Assembly (NCBI GenBank): GCA_964437245.1
Contig: CAYTGJ010000007.1
Coordinates: 1 to 64,000, forward strand
DNA: 64,000 nt
DNA from: JANYCO01 sp964437245
Lineage (GTDB): Bacteria; Bacteroidota; Bacteroidia; Cytophagales; Cytophagaceae
Reading direction: 5' to 3'
Numbering within the stretch: position 1 is the first letter of the stretch; each line of letters starts with the position of its first letter. Made by a program: the position numbers and the translations under genes. A model generated the notes under the pieces. It was not told the DNA's origin. It searched no databases and was given only the letters and a program-made list of their open reading frames with translations. Below, in pieces: positions 24,795 to 33,865 of this stretch.

Positions 24795-26126
24795 ATGGCT
24801 TATTTCCCTCAGATATTATTTATAATCGCCTTAGGCATAGCCTCCTTTTTCTTATTTAAAAGCATTAGCAGGATTCGTAAAAATATTTTACTGGGAAAAG
24901 ATTCTGAAGACCGTACCGATCAGCCCGGACAAAGATGGAAAATGATGATCCTGACAGCCTTCGGACAACGGAAAATGTTTAAAAAAATAATTCCGGCCGT
25001 TTTACATTTATTTGTATACCTCGGTTTTCTGATCGTAAATGTTGAAATGCTGGAAATAGCCTTAGACGGAATTCTTGGTTCGCATAGGGTTTTCGCTCCG
25101 TTTTTAGGAACATTTTACCCGGTCATCATCAACGTTTTTGAATTTTTTGCGATAGCAGTGATCATCACATGCGCTACATTTCTCGTACGACGAAACTTAT
25201 TGAAAGTAACTCGTTTCAAAGGAACAGAAATGGTACGCAAACCAAAACTGGATGCCAATATCATCCTGGTCACCGAAATATTGCTGATGATCGCCTTCCT
25301 TTTAATGAACGCCGCCGATGCAAATCTTCAGGCACTGGGCTCTCCTCATTATTTTGCCACAGGTGATTTCTTTTTCAGCGGCCTGCTGAAAGGGCTTCTT
25401 GCCGGAATGTCCGAGCAATCGTTGATTCTCACCGAAAGAATATGCTGGTGGTTCCATATCATAGGAGTGCTTGCCTTTGCCAATTACGTGTTCTGGGATT
25501 CCAAGCATCTGCACATCTTCCTTGCCTTCCCCAATACTTATTATAGTAAACTGGAGCCTGCCGGACACTTTACTAACATGCCGGAAGTGACTCATGAAGT
25601 AAAACTGATGCTTAATATTCCGGTAGACAATCCGGAAAACCCTCCGGCTCCCGGAAAATTCGGAGCCAAAGAGGTGACGGATCTTACCTGGAAAAACATC
25701 CTGGAAGCATATACCTGTACCGAATGTGGCCGTTGTACGCAACAATGTCCTGCCAATATCACAGGGAAAAAACTTTCGCCCCGTAAAATCATGATGAATA
25801 CACGCTCCCGTGCCGAAGAGATTGGCCGGGGTAGGGAAAAGAACGGGCCTGATTTTTCGGATGGAAAATCCCTGCTGGGAGATTACATTTCCGAGGAAGA
25901 AATCCTGGCCTGTACTACTTGCAACGCATGTGTAGAAGCCTGTCCTGTCAACATTGACCCCGTTGACATTATCATGCAGCTACGCCGCTATAAGATCATG
26001 GAAGAGTCTCAGATGCCTCAAAGCTGGCAAATGATGACTTCCAATATTGAAAATAATTTTGCACCCTGGAAATTCTCCCCTGCTGACCGCTTTAACTGGG
26101 CAGAAAAACTTAACCAGGAATCTTAA
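24795..26126 (+). CDS. Membrane Fe-S oxidoreductase subunit (NarI/HdrE-like TM part plus 2x[4Fe-4S])
   Basis: A 443-residue protein. The first 270 residues hold about five transmembrane helices with scattered His (possible b-type heme ligands), resembling nitrate reductase gamma/HdrE. A cytosolic domain follows with two 4Fe-4S motifs, CTECGRCTQQCP (about 308-319) and CTTCNACVEACP (about 374-385), as in GlpC/HdrC. It probably passes electrons between the quinone pool and a soluble partner. The partner is likely the CCG protein starting 50 bp downstream. The substrate is unknown; the pair is widespread in Bacteroidota. Confidence 0.8.
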   Translation: MAYFPQILFIIALGIASFFLFKSISRIRKNILLGKDSEDRTDQPGQRWKMMILTAFGQRKMFKKIIPAVLHLFVYLGFLIVNVEMLEIALDGILGSHRVFAPFLGTFYPVIINVFEFFAIAVIITCATFLVRRNLLKVTRFKGTEMVRKPKLDANIILVTEILLMIAFLLMNAADANLQALGSPHYFATGDFFFSGLLKGLLAGMSEQSLILTERICWWFHIIGVLAFANYVFWDSKHLHIFLAFPNTYYSKLEPAGHFTNMPEVTHEVKLMLNIPVDNPENPPAPGKFGAKEVTDLTWKNILEAYTCTECGRCTQQCPANITGKKLSPRKIMMNTRSRAEEIGRGREKNGPDFSDGKSLLGDYISEEEILACTTCNACVEACPVNIDPVDIIMQLRRYKIMEESQMPQSWQMMTSNIENNFAPWKFSPADRFNWAEKLNQES

Positions 26127-26176
26127 CAAAAGGAAACTACTGCCTTACAAAAACAGACCCGACTATTAAAAATATT

Positions 26177-26962
26177 ATGAATAAAGTACCTTTAATATCA
26201 GAACTTGCTGCCAAAGGCGAATCTCCGGATGTCCTATTCTGGGTAGGTTGTGCCGGCTCTTTTGACGAACGGGCGAAATCCATTACGATATCATTTGTCA
26301 AAATACTGAACCACCTTGATATAAAATATGCCGTTCTCGGACCGGAAGAAACCTGTACCGGAGATCCGGCCAAACGTGCCGGCAACGAATTTTTGTTCCA
26401 GATGCAGGCGATGGCCAACATACAGGTATTAAATGCCTACAACGTAAAAAAAATAATTACCGCCTGCCCTCACTGCTTCAATACTATCAAAAATGAGTAC
26501 CCTTCTCTCGGAGGCCAGTACGAAGTGATCCATCATGCCACTTTCCTCCAGCAACTGATTGATGAAGGGAAACTGAAGATGAAAGAAAACGGAGAATTCA
26601 AAGGCAAAAAAATCACCTACCACGATTCCTGCTATTTGGGTAGAGCAAACAACATATACGAAGCACCCAGAAAAGTGCTGGAACTGCTGGATGCCGAACT
26701 GGTGGAAATGAAACGCTGCAAAACAACCGGTCTTTGCTGTGGTGCCGGCGGTGCCCAGATGTTCAAAGAACCCGAGAAAGGGAAAAAGGATATTAACGTC
26801 GAGCGGACGGAAGAGGCGTTGGAAACAGGTGCCGAAATAATCGCTGCCAATTGTCCGTTTTGCATGACCATGCTTTCGGATGGAGTAAAAAGCAAGGAAA
26901 AAGAAGCTTCGGTAAAAGTGTACGACATTGCCGAACTGATCGCCAAATCTGAAAAACTATAA
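26177..26962 (+). CDS. CCG-domain (Fe-S)-binding protein, HdrB/GlpC-like
   Basis: A 261-residue soluble protein with Cys-rich CCG signatures: CPHCF near residue 96, YHDSCYLGR near 150, CCGAGGAQMF near 187 and NCPFCM near 222, plus an N-terminal WVGCAGSF. CCG domains bind non-cubane or [4Fe-4S] clusters in heterodisulfide reductase HdrB and lactate/glycerol-3-phosphate dehydrogenases. It follows the membrane Fe-S subunit in the same direction and is presumably its catalytic partner. No dedicated dehydrogenase lies next to them. Confidence 0.82.
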   Translation: MNKVPLISELAAKGESPDVLFWVGCAGSFDERAKSITISFVKILNHLDIKYAVLGPEETCTGDPAKRAGNEFLFQMQAMANIQVLNAYNVKKIITACPHCFNTIKNEYPSLGGQYEVIHHATFLQQLIDEGKLKMKENGEFKGKKITYHDSCYLGRANNIYEAPRKVLELLDAELVEMKRCKTTGLCCGAGGAQMFKEPEKGKKDINVERTEEALETGAEIIAANCPFCMTMLSDGVKSKEKEASVKVYDIAELIAKSEKL

Positions 26963-27022
26963 TGGCTACAAAAGGAACTTTGACTTTTGTTCCGCTGTTT
27001 TTTATAGCAACCCGAATTTAAA

Positions 27023-27526
27023 ATGATTATACAGGAATTTACTAACGATCTTTTCCCTGCACTGCCTACCTCTTCTAAAGTATGGATCTATCAGGCAAAC
27101 AGGTTTTTTAGCGAACAGGAAGAGGTTTTCATTCAGGAAAAAGCGACCGCTTTTGTCCAACAATGGGAAAGTCACGGGAGTCTGCTCAAAGCAGATTTTA
27201 CGCTTCGCCACCACCTGTTTCTCCTCCTTTCTGTAGACGAGAAACAACATGAAGCCAGCGGATGCTCTATTGACAAATCGGTACGTTTTATCAAAGAAGT
27301 CGAAAACACCCTGGGAATTTCTTTTTTTGACAGAACGGTTATAGCTTATTTCGACCAGGCCGGAAAAATCAACCTTACCCCTATGGCTGGACTGAAGTCC
27401 CTGATACAATCCGGAGAAATAACAAGCAAAACATTAATATTCAATAATTTGCCTAATGATCTTCTGCACCTTCGAGCCAAATGGACCATTCCGGCAGAAG
27501 ATTCCTGGTTGGCAAGATTTTTCTAA
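27023..27526 (+). CDS. Conserved Bacteroidota protein of unknown function (databases often say ABC transporter ATPase)
   Basis: A 167-residue soluble protein with conserved features SKVWIYQANR near 17-26, a WESHGSLLKADF segment, the SGCSIDKSV motif with a central Cys-Ser near 82-90, and KWTIPAEDSW near the C-terminus. Relatives in Bacteroidota carry the name ABC transporter ATPase, but no Walker A or ABC signature is present, so the label is unsupported. It begins 60 bp after the CCG protein on the same strand. Function is unknown. Confidence 0.65.
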   Translation: MIIQEFTNDLFPALPTSSKVWIYQANRFFSEQEEVFIQEKATAFVQQWESHGSLLKADFTLRHHLFLLLSVDEKQHEASGCSIDKSVRFIKEVENTLGISFFDRTVIAYFDQAGKINLTPMAGLKSLIQSGEITSKTLIFNNLPNDLLHLRAKWTIPAEDSWLARFF

Positions 27527-27539
27527 TCCCGTACTTTTG
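27509..27539 (+). promoter_or_regulatory. Bacteroidota-type promoter for the PorE-like gene
   Basis: TTG (27509-27511), 20 bp, then TACTTTTG (27532-27539) matches TTG-N19/20-TAnnTTTG. It lies in the 3' end of the preceding gene and gives a 5' leader of about 130 nt for the gene at 27679. Confidence 0.55.
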
Positions 27540-27678
27540 TACTATTTAAACTTTGTTTTTTTAAAATTTCAGAGCTAAAACCTGTTTTTTTTACAAAACA
27601 TAATTAACTTGCATCAATACATACATTCTTCAAGGACTTTAAAAATTATATTTCAATCAAGATCTAATTTCGGCAAAA

Positions 27679-29646
27679 ATGAATAAAGTAATTTACGGAA
27701 GTGTATTAGCGCTGGCACTTATTGTGTTTAGCTGTGCACCTAAGGCGACAAAGTACCTGAATAAAGGCAAGCAAGATTTCGAGGAGGCTGAGTATCAATT
27801 TGCTATAGAAAATTTTCAAACAGCACTCAGCAAGGGAGGTCCTTCCAACGACTGTAACTATTATATCGCCGAAGCATATCGGAGATCCAACCGGATCCAC
27901 GAATCCGAGCAATATTATAAGAAAGCGATAGACGGAGGGACAACAGAAGAAGATGCTTATTTCTACCATGCAATGGCGATGAAGTCAAATGGCAACTATG
28001 AAGGAGCCAGCAGCCAGTTCAAGCATTATATCAATGTCGGAACAAACTTTGATCTTATCAACAAAGCTAAAACGGAGCTAAATAACCTAAAGGCGATCAA
28101 TGACATCATTGCCAAAAAATCGTACTACAAGGTTTACAACATTGACAAGCTGAATACCGAAGAAGCGGAATATTCTCCTTTCTACTACAACGACAAACTG
28201 TATTTTACTTCTTCCAGAGGCGCAGACAAAATGCATGCTGCTACCAATACAGGTTTCACTGATATTTACGAATACATTTTTGACGGTACGGATAAGTTTT
28301 CCGGACAAGCAAGAAGACTTCCAAACGAAATCAACTCCGTGGATGCACACGATGCGTCCTGTGTATTCACTGACAATGGGAAAACGATCATTTTTTCCAG
28401 AGGAAACAATGGCAGCAAAAAAGGGCCAAAGGATGTGCAGATTTACATGGCAAAACTAGGTCCGGATGGCAAATGGGGAGAAGCTGCTTCTATCGAATCC
28501 ATCAACGATGTGAATGCATGGAATTCATGTCCTTCGCTTTCCAGAGACGGGAAAACACTTTACTTCTCTTCCAACAGAGAAAACGGATATGGAGGAGCTG
28601 ACCTTTACAAATCTGAATTAGGTCCGGATGGCAAATGGGGAACCCCAGTAAACATGGGTGCTCCAATCAATACGAAAGGAAGCGAATGGTTCCCTTACGT
28701 AGGTCCTGACGGAACATTCTATTTCTCTTCTGACGGACACCCTACGTTAGGATCTATGGACCTTTTCCGGGTGAAAACAGAAGATGGAAAAGCAGTAGTA
28801 GAAAACCTTGGGACTCCTCTGAACACAAGCTACGATGACTTTGCTCTCTTCTACAAGGATTCTACTGTTGGGTTCTTCACTTCTAACAGACCTGGAGGAA
28901 AAGGAGACGATGACATTTACGAGTTCCTGGATGAATCCAAGATCAAATTTGCCTACTATTTCCTGGATCTGACCTCTCTGTTCCAACAGAACGATACTAC
29001 AGAAACGTTACTTGAAAACACCCTCGTGAAGATTGTAGATCCACAGGGAGACACCATTGCAACAGTTTCTACCGATTCGGTAGGAAAGCATAAGCAAAAA
29101 CTTGAGCCTGCTACCTATACCCTGGTCGCTTCCAAAAATGGCTATCTGACCGATAAAAAATCAGTAACGGTAGAAAAAGTTCCTGCCGAAAAGCTGAAAG
29201 CCGGCGATAACGAACTCGTTACATCGGTAAAAGTAGTGCTTCAGAAAAAAGAAATTACAGAAGGAGAATTTGTAGTACAGAACATTTACTATGACTATGA
29301 CCAAGCCGATATCCGTCCGGATGCAGCCCTTGAACTGGACAAACTGGTAGAGTTCCTGAAACTGAATCCGGATATTAAAATCGAATTAGGCTCTCATACC
29401 GATGAAAGAGGTGGTGATAAGTACAACCAGGCTCTTTCTCAAAGAAGAGCTCAGTCGGCAGTAGACTACATCGTTTCAAAAGGAATTCCTAAAGGCAACA
29501 TTACAGCCAAAGGATACGGAGAGTATAAGCTAAAAATCAAGAATGCGAAGACAGAAGAAGAGCATCAGACCAACCGTAGAACTACTTTCCGGATTACAGC
29601 GGTAGAGACAAAAGTGAAAATTATCAATCCTGACGAAGAAAAATAA
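27679..29646 (+). CDS. PorE-like OmpA lipoprotein (TPR, beta-propeller, CRD, OmpA)
   Basis: A 655-residue lipoprotein (lipobox ending at Cys 19). In order: TPR repeats (about 25-135), a PD40-type beta-propeller (about 150-415) with repeated LYFSSNRENGYGGADLY-like blades, a carboxypeptidase-regulatory/CRD-like domain (about 440-510, VKIVDPQGDTIATVSTD), and a C-terminal OmpA peptidoglycan-binding domain (about 535-650) with SHTDERG and LSQRRAQSAVDY supplying the Asp and Arg that bind diaminopimelate. This order and length match Porphyromonas PorE, a T9SS component that anchors the machine to peptidoglycan. Bacteroidota carry paralogues with the same layout, so T9SS membership is likely but not certain. 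It is monocistronic with a strong terminator. Confidence 0.75.
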   Translation: MNKVIYGSVLALALIVFSCAPKATKYLNKGKQDFEEAEYQFAIENFQTALSKGGPSNDCNYYIAEAYRRSNRIHESEQYYKKAIDGGTTEEDAYFYHAMAMKSNGNYEGASSQFKHYINVGTNFDLINKAKTELNNLKAINDIIAKKSYYKVYNIDKLNTEEAEYSPFYYNDKLYFTSSRGADKMHAATNTGFTDIYEYIFDGTDKFSGQARRLPNEINSVDAHDASCVFTDNGKTIIFSRGNNGSKKGPKDVQIYMAKLGPDGKWGEAASIESINDVNAWNSCPSLSRDGKTLYFSSNRENGYGGADLYKSELGPDGKWGTPVNMGAPINTKGSEWFPYVGPDGTFYFSSDGHPTLGSMDLFRVKTEDGKAVVENLGTPLNTSYDDFALFYKDSTVGFFTSNRPGGKGDDDIYEFLDESKIKFAYYFLDLTSLFQQNDTTETLLENTLVKIVDPQGDTIATVSTDSVGKHKQKLEPATYTLVASKNGYLTDKKSVTVEKVPAEKLKAGDNELVTSVKVVLQKKEITEGEFVVQNIYYDYDQADIRPDAALELDKLVEFLKLNPDIKIELGSHTDERGGDKYNQALSQRRAQSAVDYIVSKGIPKGNITAKGYGEYKLKIKNAKTEEEHQTNRRTTFRITAVETKVKIINPDEEK

Positions 29647-29663
29647 AAGGTTCATAACCAAAC

Positions 29664-29694
29664 AAAAAAGCCCTGTATCGTACAGGGCTTTTTT
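29664..29694 (+). terminator. Intrinsic terminator of the PorE-like gene
   Basis: A long perfect stem AAAAAAGCCCTGTA / TACAGGGCTTTTTT with loop TCG, followed by G and further T. Confidence 0.9.
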
Positions 29695-29769
29695 GTTTTT
29701 ATGGAGTATTGCGTACAAAATACTACCTTTACGAAGTAATCGTAAAGACTATTAAGAAAGAACTGTTTC

Positions 29770-30933
29770 ATGGACGAACGTTATAATCAGCGGGGAGTCT
29801 CAGCTTCCAAAGAAGATGTACACAACGCTATTAAGAACATAGATAAAGGAATTTTCCCTAATGCATTCTGCAAAGTGATCCCTGATATCCTGGGAGGAGA
29901 TCCGGACTACTGCAACATCATGCATGCAGACGGCGCCGGCACCAAGTCTTCACTGGCCTACCTCTATTGGAAAGAGACCGGCGATATTTCGGTTTGGAAA
30001 GGAATTGCCCAGGATGCCATTGTAATGAATACTGACGACCTCCTTTGCATAGGAGCGACGGACAATATTTTACTTTCCTCCACTATCGGCCGGAATAAAA
30101 ACCTGATCCCGGGCGAAGTGATTGCAGCGATCATCAACGGAACCGAAGAGGTGCTTGAGATGCTGCGCAGTTTTGGTGTAAACATATACAGCACGGGAGG
30201 AGAAACTGCCGATGTAGGAGACCTCGTAAGAACCATCATCGTAGACAGCACCGTCACCTGCCGGATGAAACGCAGCGAAGTGATCACCAATGAAAAGATA
30301 CAGGCCGGACAGGTCATTGTAGGGTTTGCTTCCTACGGACAGGCTAGCTACGAAACAGAATACAACGGAGGAATGGGCAGCAACGGACTTACCTCGGCCC
30401 GTCATGACGTATTTGCAAAACTACTTGCTGAAAAATATCCGGAAAGCTTCGATCCTTCTGTACCGAAGGAGCTGGTTTATTCCGGCAGTAAAAACCTGAC
30501 AGATCCTTACGAAGGGCTTCCGGTCAATGCAGGCAAGCTGGTGCTTTCCCCTACACGGACGTACGCACCGGTAGTAAAAGAGGTATTAAACAGATACAGA
30601 GACGTAATCGGTGGAATCATTCATTGCAGTGGCGGTGCCCAGACCAAAATACTTCATTTCATAAACGACCTTCATATCATCAAAGACAACCTTTTTGACA
30701 TCCCTCCTTTGTTCAGACTGATAAGGGAAGAAAGCGGGACTGACTGGAAGGAAATGTATAAAGTATTTAACATGGGCCATCGTCTGGAAATATATGTAGA
30801 CGAAAAATATGCGCAGGACCTTGTTGCCATCGGGAAATCATTCAATATTGATACGAAGATCATAGGGCGTGTAGAAAAATCAGAAGGGAAGAAAGTTACG
30901 ATCGAATCCCAGGGCAATACTTATCATTACTAA
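29770..30933 (+). CDS. purM: Phosphoribosylformylglycinamidine cyclo-ligase (AIR synthase), Bacteroidota type
   Basis: A 387-residue member of the PurM/AIRS ATP-grasp-like superfamily. It has YNQRGVSASKEDVHNAI at the N-terminus, HADGAGTKSSLAYLY (ATP/FGAM loop) near 57-71, AQDAIVMNTDDLLCIGA near 83-99, and YSTGGETADVGD near 140-151. Length and sequence match the longer form of PurM used by Bacteroidota. It catalyses FGAM + ATP to AIR in purine synthesis. It is followed by a HAD phosphatase 10 bp downstream. A TACCTTTA element at 29724-29731 could be its -7 box. Confidence 0.88.
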   Translation: MDERYNQRGVSASKEDVHNAIKNIDKGIFPNAFCKVIPDILGGDPDYCNIMHADGAGTKSSLAYLYWKETGDISVWKGIAQDAIVMNTDDLLCIGATDNILLSSTIGRNKNLIPGEVIAAIINGTEEVLEMLRSFGVNIYSTGGETADVGDLVRTIIVDSTVTCRMKRSEVITNEKIQAGQVIVGFASYGQASYETEYNGGMGSNGLTSARHDVFAKLLAEKYPESFDPSVPKELVYSGSKNLTDPYEGLPVNAGKLVLSPTRTYAPVVKEVLNRYRDVIGGIIHCSGGAQTKILHFINDLHIIKDNLFDIPPLFRLIREESGTDWKEMYKVFNMGHRLEIYVDEKYAQDLVAIGKSFNIDTKIIGRVEKSEGKKVTIESQGNTYHY

Positions 30934-30943
30934 AATTTTACTT

Positions 30944-31588
30944 ATGAAGTTTTCAGCTTTTATTTTCGATATGGACGGAGTGCTGGTGGATAATCACGAA
31001 TTTCACTACCGTTCTTTTGAACAGTTCTGCAAAAAATACAACCGGCCACTGAATTCTGAACTATACAGCGCCCATATCAATGGGCGTACAAACGAAGCGA
31101 TCCTTAAATATTTATTCGGAGCGCAAATAACCCAGGAAGAAATCGATGCATTGGCACAGGAAAAAGAAGCCATCTACCGTGATCTTTTCCGCCCTTCCAT
31201 GCAACCAGCCCCGGGGCTTACAACACTCCTTGAACAAGCTGCACAGAAAGGGATTGTATGCGCAGTAGCCAGCAATGGTCCTTTCGAAAACATCGACTTT
31301 GTACTTGATGAGAACCACATCCGGAAATATTTCAAAGTAATTGTCAATGCCACCATGGTAAAAGAAGGGAAACCCGCCCCGGATATTTATCTGAAGGCAG
31401 CCGAACTACTGGGCAAGTCTACCGCAGAGTGTGTGGTATTCGAAGACTCTCCTACAGGAATTAAAGCAGCTATAGCAGCCAATATAAAAGTGATCGGACT
31501 AAGCACTACACATCCTGCTCACGAGCTCAGCGATACTCAATTTATAGTCCAGGACTTTACTGATCCGAGGTTATTGGAAATTTTCTAA
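30944..31588 (+). CDS. HAD-family phosphatase, beta-phosphoglucomutase-like
   Basis: A 214-residue HAD subfamily IA protein. Motif I is FDMDGVLVDN (8-17, nucleophile Asp and acid/base Asp), motif II is ASNGP near 108, motif III is the Lys of VKEGKPAPDIY near 138, and motif IV is FEDSPTGIKAA near 165. A helical cap lies between motifs I and II. Members act on small sugar or nucleotide phosphates; the substrate is not predictable. It is co-oriented with purM and 10 bp downstream. Its last 18 nt overlap the convergent MEKHLA gene. Confidence 0.85.
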   Translation: MKFSAFIFDMDGVLVDNHEFHYRSFEQFCKKYNRPLNSELYSAHINGRTNEAILKYLFGAQITQEEIDALAQEKEAIYRDLFRPSMQPAPGLTTLLEQAAQKGIVCAVASNGPFENIDFVLDENHIRKYFKVIVNATMVKEGKPAPDIYLKAAELLGKSTAECVVFEDSPTGIKAAIAANIKVIGLSTTHPAHELSDTQFIVQDFTDPRLLEIF

Positions 31589-32047
31589 GGACTTAAGAAA
31601 TTTCCACTCCTTAAATAAGGCAGCCTGTCCCCTGTATTGCCCATCGGCCTCGGAGAGGTTCCAAAGTACCGTGTCAATAATCTGAAATCTTTTTCCTGAT
31701 TTTGAGATGCGGACACCGTTATAATCTGTCACATAACCCTTTCCCTGCGCGCGTTCCAGAAGTCCCTGACGTTCGGAACGTGCCATAGGCTCCGCAGACA
31801 AGCGGGAAGGAGTACGTACAAACTCTTCCCAGGACATCTCCCAGAGTTCTTGTGCCTTTTGGTTGGCAAAATTAAAAACAGGATCTGCTTCCACCCCATG
31901 CGATACCAGTACAAAGGGAGCATTGTAAAGTGTAGTTGCCAGCTCTTCCCCTTTCAACGCAGGATCTACCAGAGCATTTCCCGTAAGGTTATAAAAACTT
32001 TCCGCTAAAAGCGTACAATGCCTGATAAAAGAGGTCGTATAGATCAT
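31571..32047 (-). CDS. MEKHLA domain protein
   Basis: A 158-residue stand-alone MEKHLA (PAS-like) domain. Conserved features are an N-terminal helix with HCTLLAESFYNLTG, then VLVSHGVEADPVFNFANQ, AQELWEMSWEEF, and LPSRLSAEPMARSERQ-like segments. In plants this domain ends HD-ZIP III transcription factors, and in bacteria it occurs alone with no assigned role. It lies 78 bp downstream of proS on the same strand and overlaps the HAD gene tail by 18 nt. Confidence 0.8.
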   Translation of the reverse strand: MIYTTSFIRHCTLLAESFYNLTGNALVDPALKGEELATTLYNAPFVLVSHGVEADPVFNFANQKAQELWEMSWEEFVRTPSRLSAEPMARSERQGLLERAQGKGYVTDYNGVRISKSGKRFQIIDTVLWNLSEADGQYRGQAALFKEWKFLKSLENFQ

Positions 32048-32125
32048 AAAAAGAAAACAACCACGGGAAAGAAGAAGCTCTGGATCTACTCTTATCTCCC
32101 ATGGTCTGTAATTTCAGCATCAGCA

Positions 32126-33601
32126 CTAATAAGCCCGGGCAAACAATACTCTGCCACGGGAAGGTTTTCCGCTATAGACACAGGTCCCCTCTTCTTCTTT
32201 AAAGTCAAGGGATATACACCGTATAGTGGCTTTTGTTTCTTCTTTAATTTTTTCTTCGGTTTCACCGGTTCCATCCCAATGCGCCAGTACAAAACCACCT
32301 TTTTCATCCAAAACCTTTTTAAATGTCTCAAATGAATCTACCTCTGTAGTATGCTGCGTCCTGAAATCCAGCGCTTTTTTATAGATGGTATTCTGGATCT
32401 CTTCCAGGAGTGCTTCGATTTTTTCTACAATATTCTCTGTACTTACAGTCTCTTTTGTCCGGGTATCTCTTCTGGCCAGTTCTACCGTTCCGTTTTCCAG
32501 ATCACGAGGCCCCATGGCGATACGCAGCGGCACTCCCTTCAATTCATATTCAGCAAACTTAAAGCCAGGAGAATATTTATCGTTGTGGTCAAACTTTACA
32601 GAGATCCCTTTTGCCTCCAGGCCTTTCTTTATAGGAAGTATCTTAGCTTCTATGGCACTCAACTGCTCTTCTCCCTTATAGATCGGAACGATCACCACCT
32701 GAATAGGAGCCAGCATCGGTGGCAACACAAGTCCTTCATCGTCCGAATGAGCCATAATCAAAGCTCCCATCAGACGGGTACTCACGCCCCAGGAAGTTCC
32801 CCATACATACTCCAGTTTATTGGACTTATCAGCAAACTTCACATCAAATGCTTTCGCAAAATTCTGACCGAGGAAATGCGAAGTTCCCGCCTGTAAGGCT
32901 TTTCCGTCCTGCATCAGGGCTTCAATACAATAGGTATCCACTGCACCGGCAAAACGTTCGTTCGGAGTTTTACGTCCTCGTACCACGGGAATTGCCATAT
33001 ATTTTTCAGCAAAACCGGCATAGACTTCCAGCATTGTTTCCGTTTCCCGGATTGCTTCTTCCTGCGTAGCGTGTGCGGTATGACCTTCCTGCCACAAAAA
33101 CTCGGCAGTACGCAGAAACAGTCGGGTACGCATCTCCCAGCGTACTACATTGGCCCACTGATTGATCAGCAGGGGAAGGTCGCGGTGAGACTGTATCCAG
33201 TTTTTATAAGTATTCCATATAATAGTTTCGGAGGTAGGGCGTACGATCAGCTCCTCTTCCAGTTTGGCTTCCGGATCTACGATCACTCCTTTTCCTTCCG
33301 GATCTGCCTTTAAGCGATAATGAGTCACTACGGCACATTCTTTAGCAAAACCTTCCACATGGCTGGCCTCTTTACTTAAATAAGACTTGGGAATGAAAAG
33401 GGGGAAATAAGCATTGCTATGCCCCGTTTCCTTAAATTTCTGATCCAGAATGGCCTGCATTTTTTCCCAGATAGCATATCCATATGGTTTGACCACCATG
33501 CATCCTCGTACATCCGAATTTTCAGCCAGATCGGCTCTCTTTACCAGCTCATTATACCATTCGGAATAATTCTCACTTCTTTTTGGAAGGCTTTTGCTCA
33601 T
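32126..33601 (-). CDS. proS: Prolyl-tRNA synthetase (short, archaeal/eukaryotic type)
   Basis: A 491-residue class II aminoacyl-tRNA synthetase charging tRNA-Pro. Class II motif 1 lies around GCMVVKPYGYAIWEKM (33-48), motif 2 around VRWEMRTRLFLRTAEFLWQE, and motif 3 around GTSWGVSTRLMGALIM. An anticodon-binding domain begins near IQVVIVPIYKGEE, and a C-terminal zinc-type domain ends in GRVLFARAY. It lacks the editing INS domain of the long bacterial form. Its upstream region contains TATCTTTG on the minus strand (33748-33741), a fitting -7 element. Confidence 0.93.
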   Translation of the reverse strand: MSKSLPKRSENYSEWYNELVKRADLAENSDVRGCMVVKPYGYAIWEKMQAILDQKFKETGHSNAYFPLFIPKSYLSKEASHVEGFAKECAVVTHYRLKADPEGKGVIVDPEAKLEEELIVRPTSETIIWNTYKNWIQSHRDLPLLINQWANVVRWEMRTRLFLRTAEFLWQEGHTAHATQEEAIRETETMLEVYAGFAEKYMAIPVVRGRKTPNERFAGAVDTYCIEALMQDGKALQAGTSHFLGQNFAKAFDVKFADKSNKLEYVWGTSWGVSTRLMGALIMAHSDDEGLVLPPMLAPIQVVIVPIYKGEEQLSAIEAKILPIKKGLEAKGISVKFDHNDKYSPGFKFAEYELKGVPLRIAMGPRDLENGTVELARRDTRTKETVSTENIVEKIEALLEEIQNTIYKKALDFRTQHTTEVDSFETFKKVLDEKGGFVLAHWDGTGETEEKIKEETKATIRCISLDFKEEEGTCVYSGKPSRGRVLFARAY

Positions 33602-33813
33602 ATATTAAATTAAATCGTATTTCTTATCTTTGAACCACCTGAGAAATTAAATTTTCGAAAAGTGGTGTTACTATTTGCCCTTAAGGAGCCGATACCGATA
33701 AAGTTGGTATATCTTTTGTATCTTTATCAGCAAGAGTCTGCAAAGATAACCGAACTGACAGAATAGTACAGGGAAAAGACAAAAAATTACGGAAAACCAA
33801 ACTTATAAACGGG

Positions 33814-33821
33814 TAAATTTG
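33814..33821 (+). promoter_or_regulatory. Possible -7 element for the Tyr/Gly-rich lipoprotein gene
   Basis: TAAATTTG matches TAnnTTTG and lies 45 bp before the start codon at 33866. No TTG is found at the right distance, so this is a half-supported promoter. A second TATCTTTG at 33625-33632 is an alternative. Confidence 0.35.
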
Positions 33822-33865
33822 TCTTAATACTAAAGACGGGCAAAAGGCGTTAATTATATAAGATT

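Noticed and set aside
27023..27526. ABC transporter ATPase label for the conserved 167-residue protein
   Set aside because: No Walker A, Walker B or LSGGQ motif is present.
32351..32896. A 181-codon open frame antisense to proS
   Set aside because: It lies wholly inside a confident proS gene, shows no family features, and follows from codon bias of the real gene.
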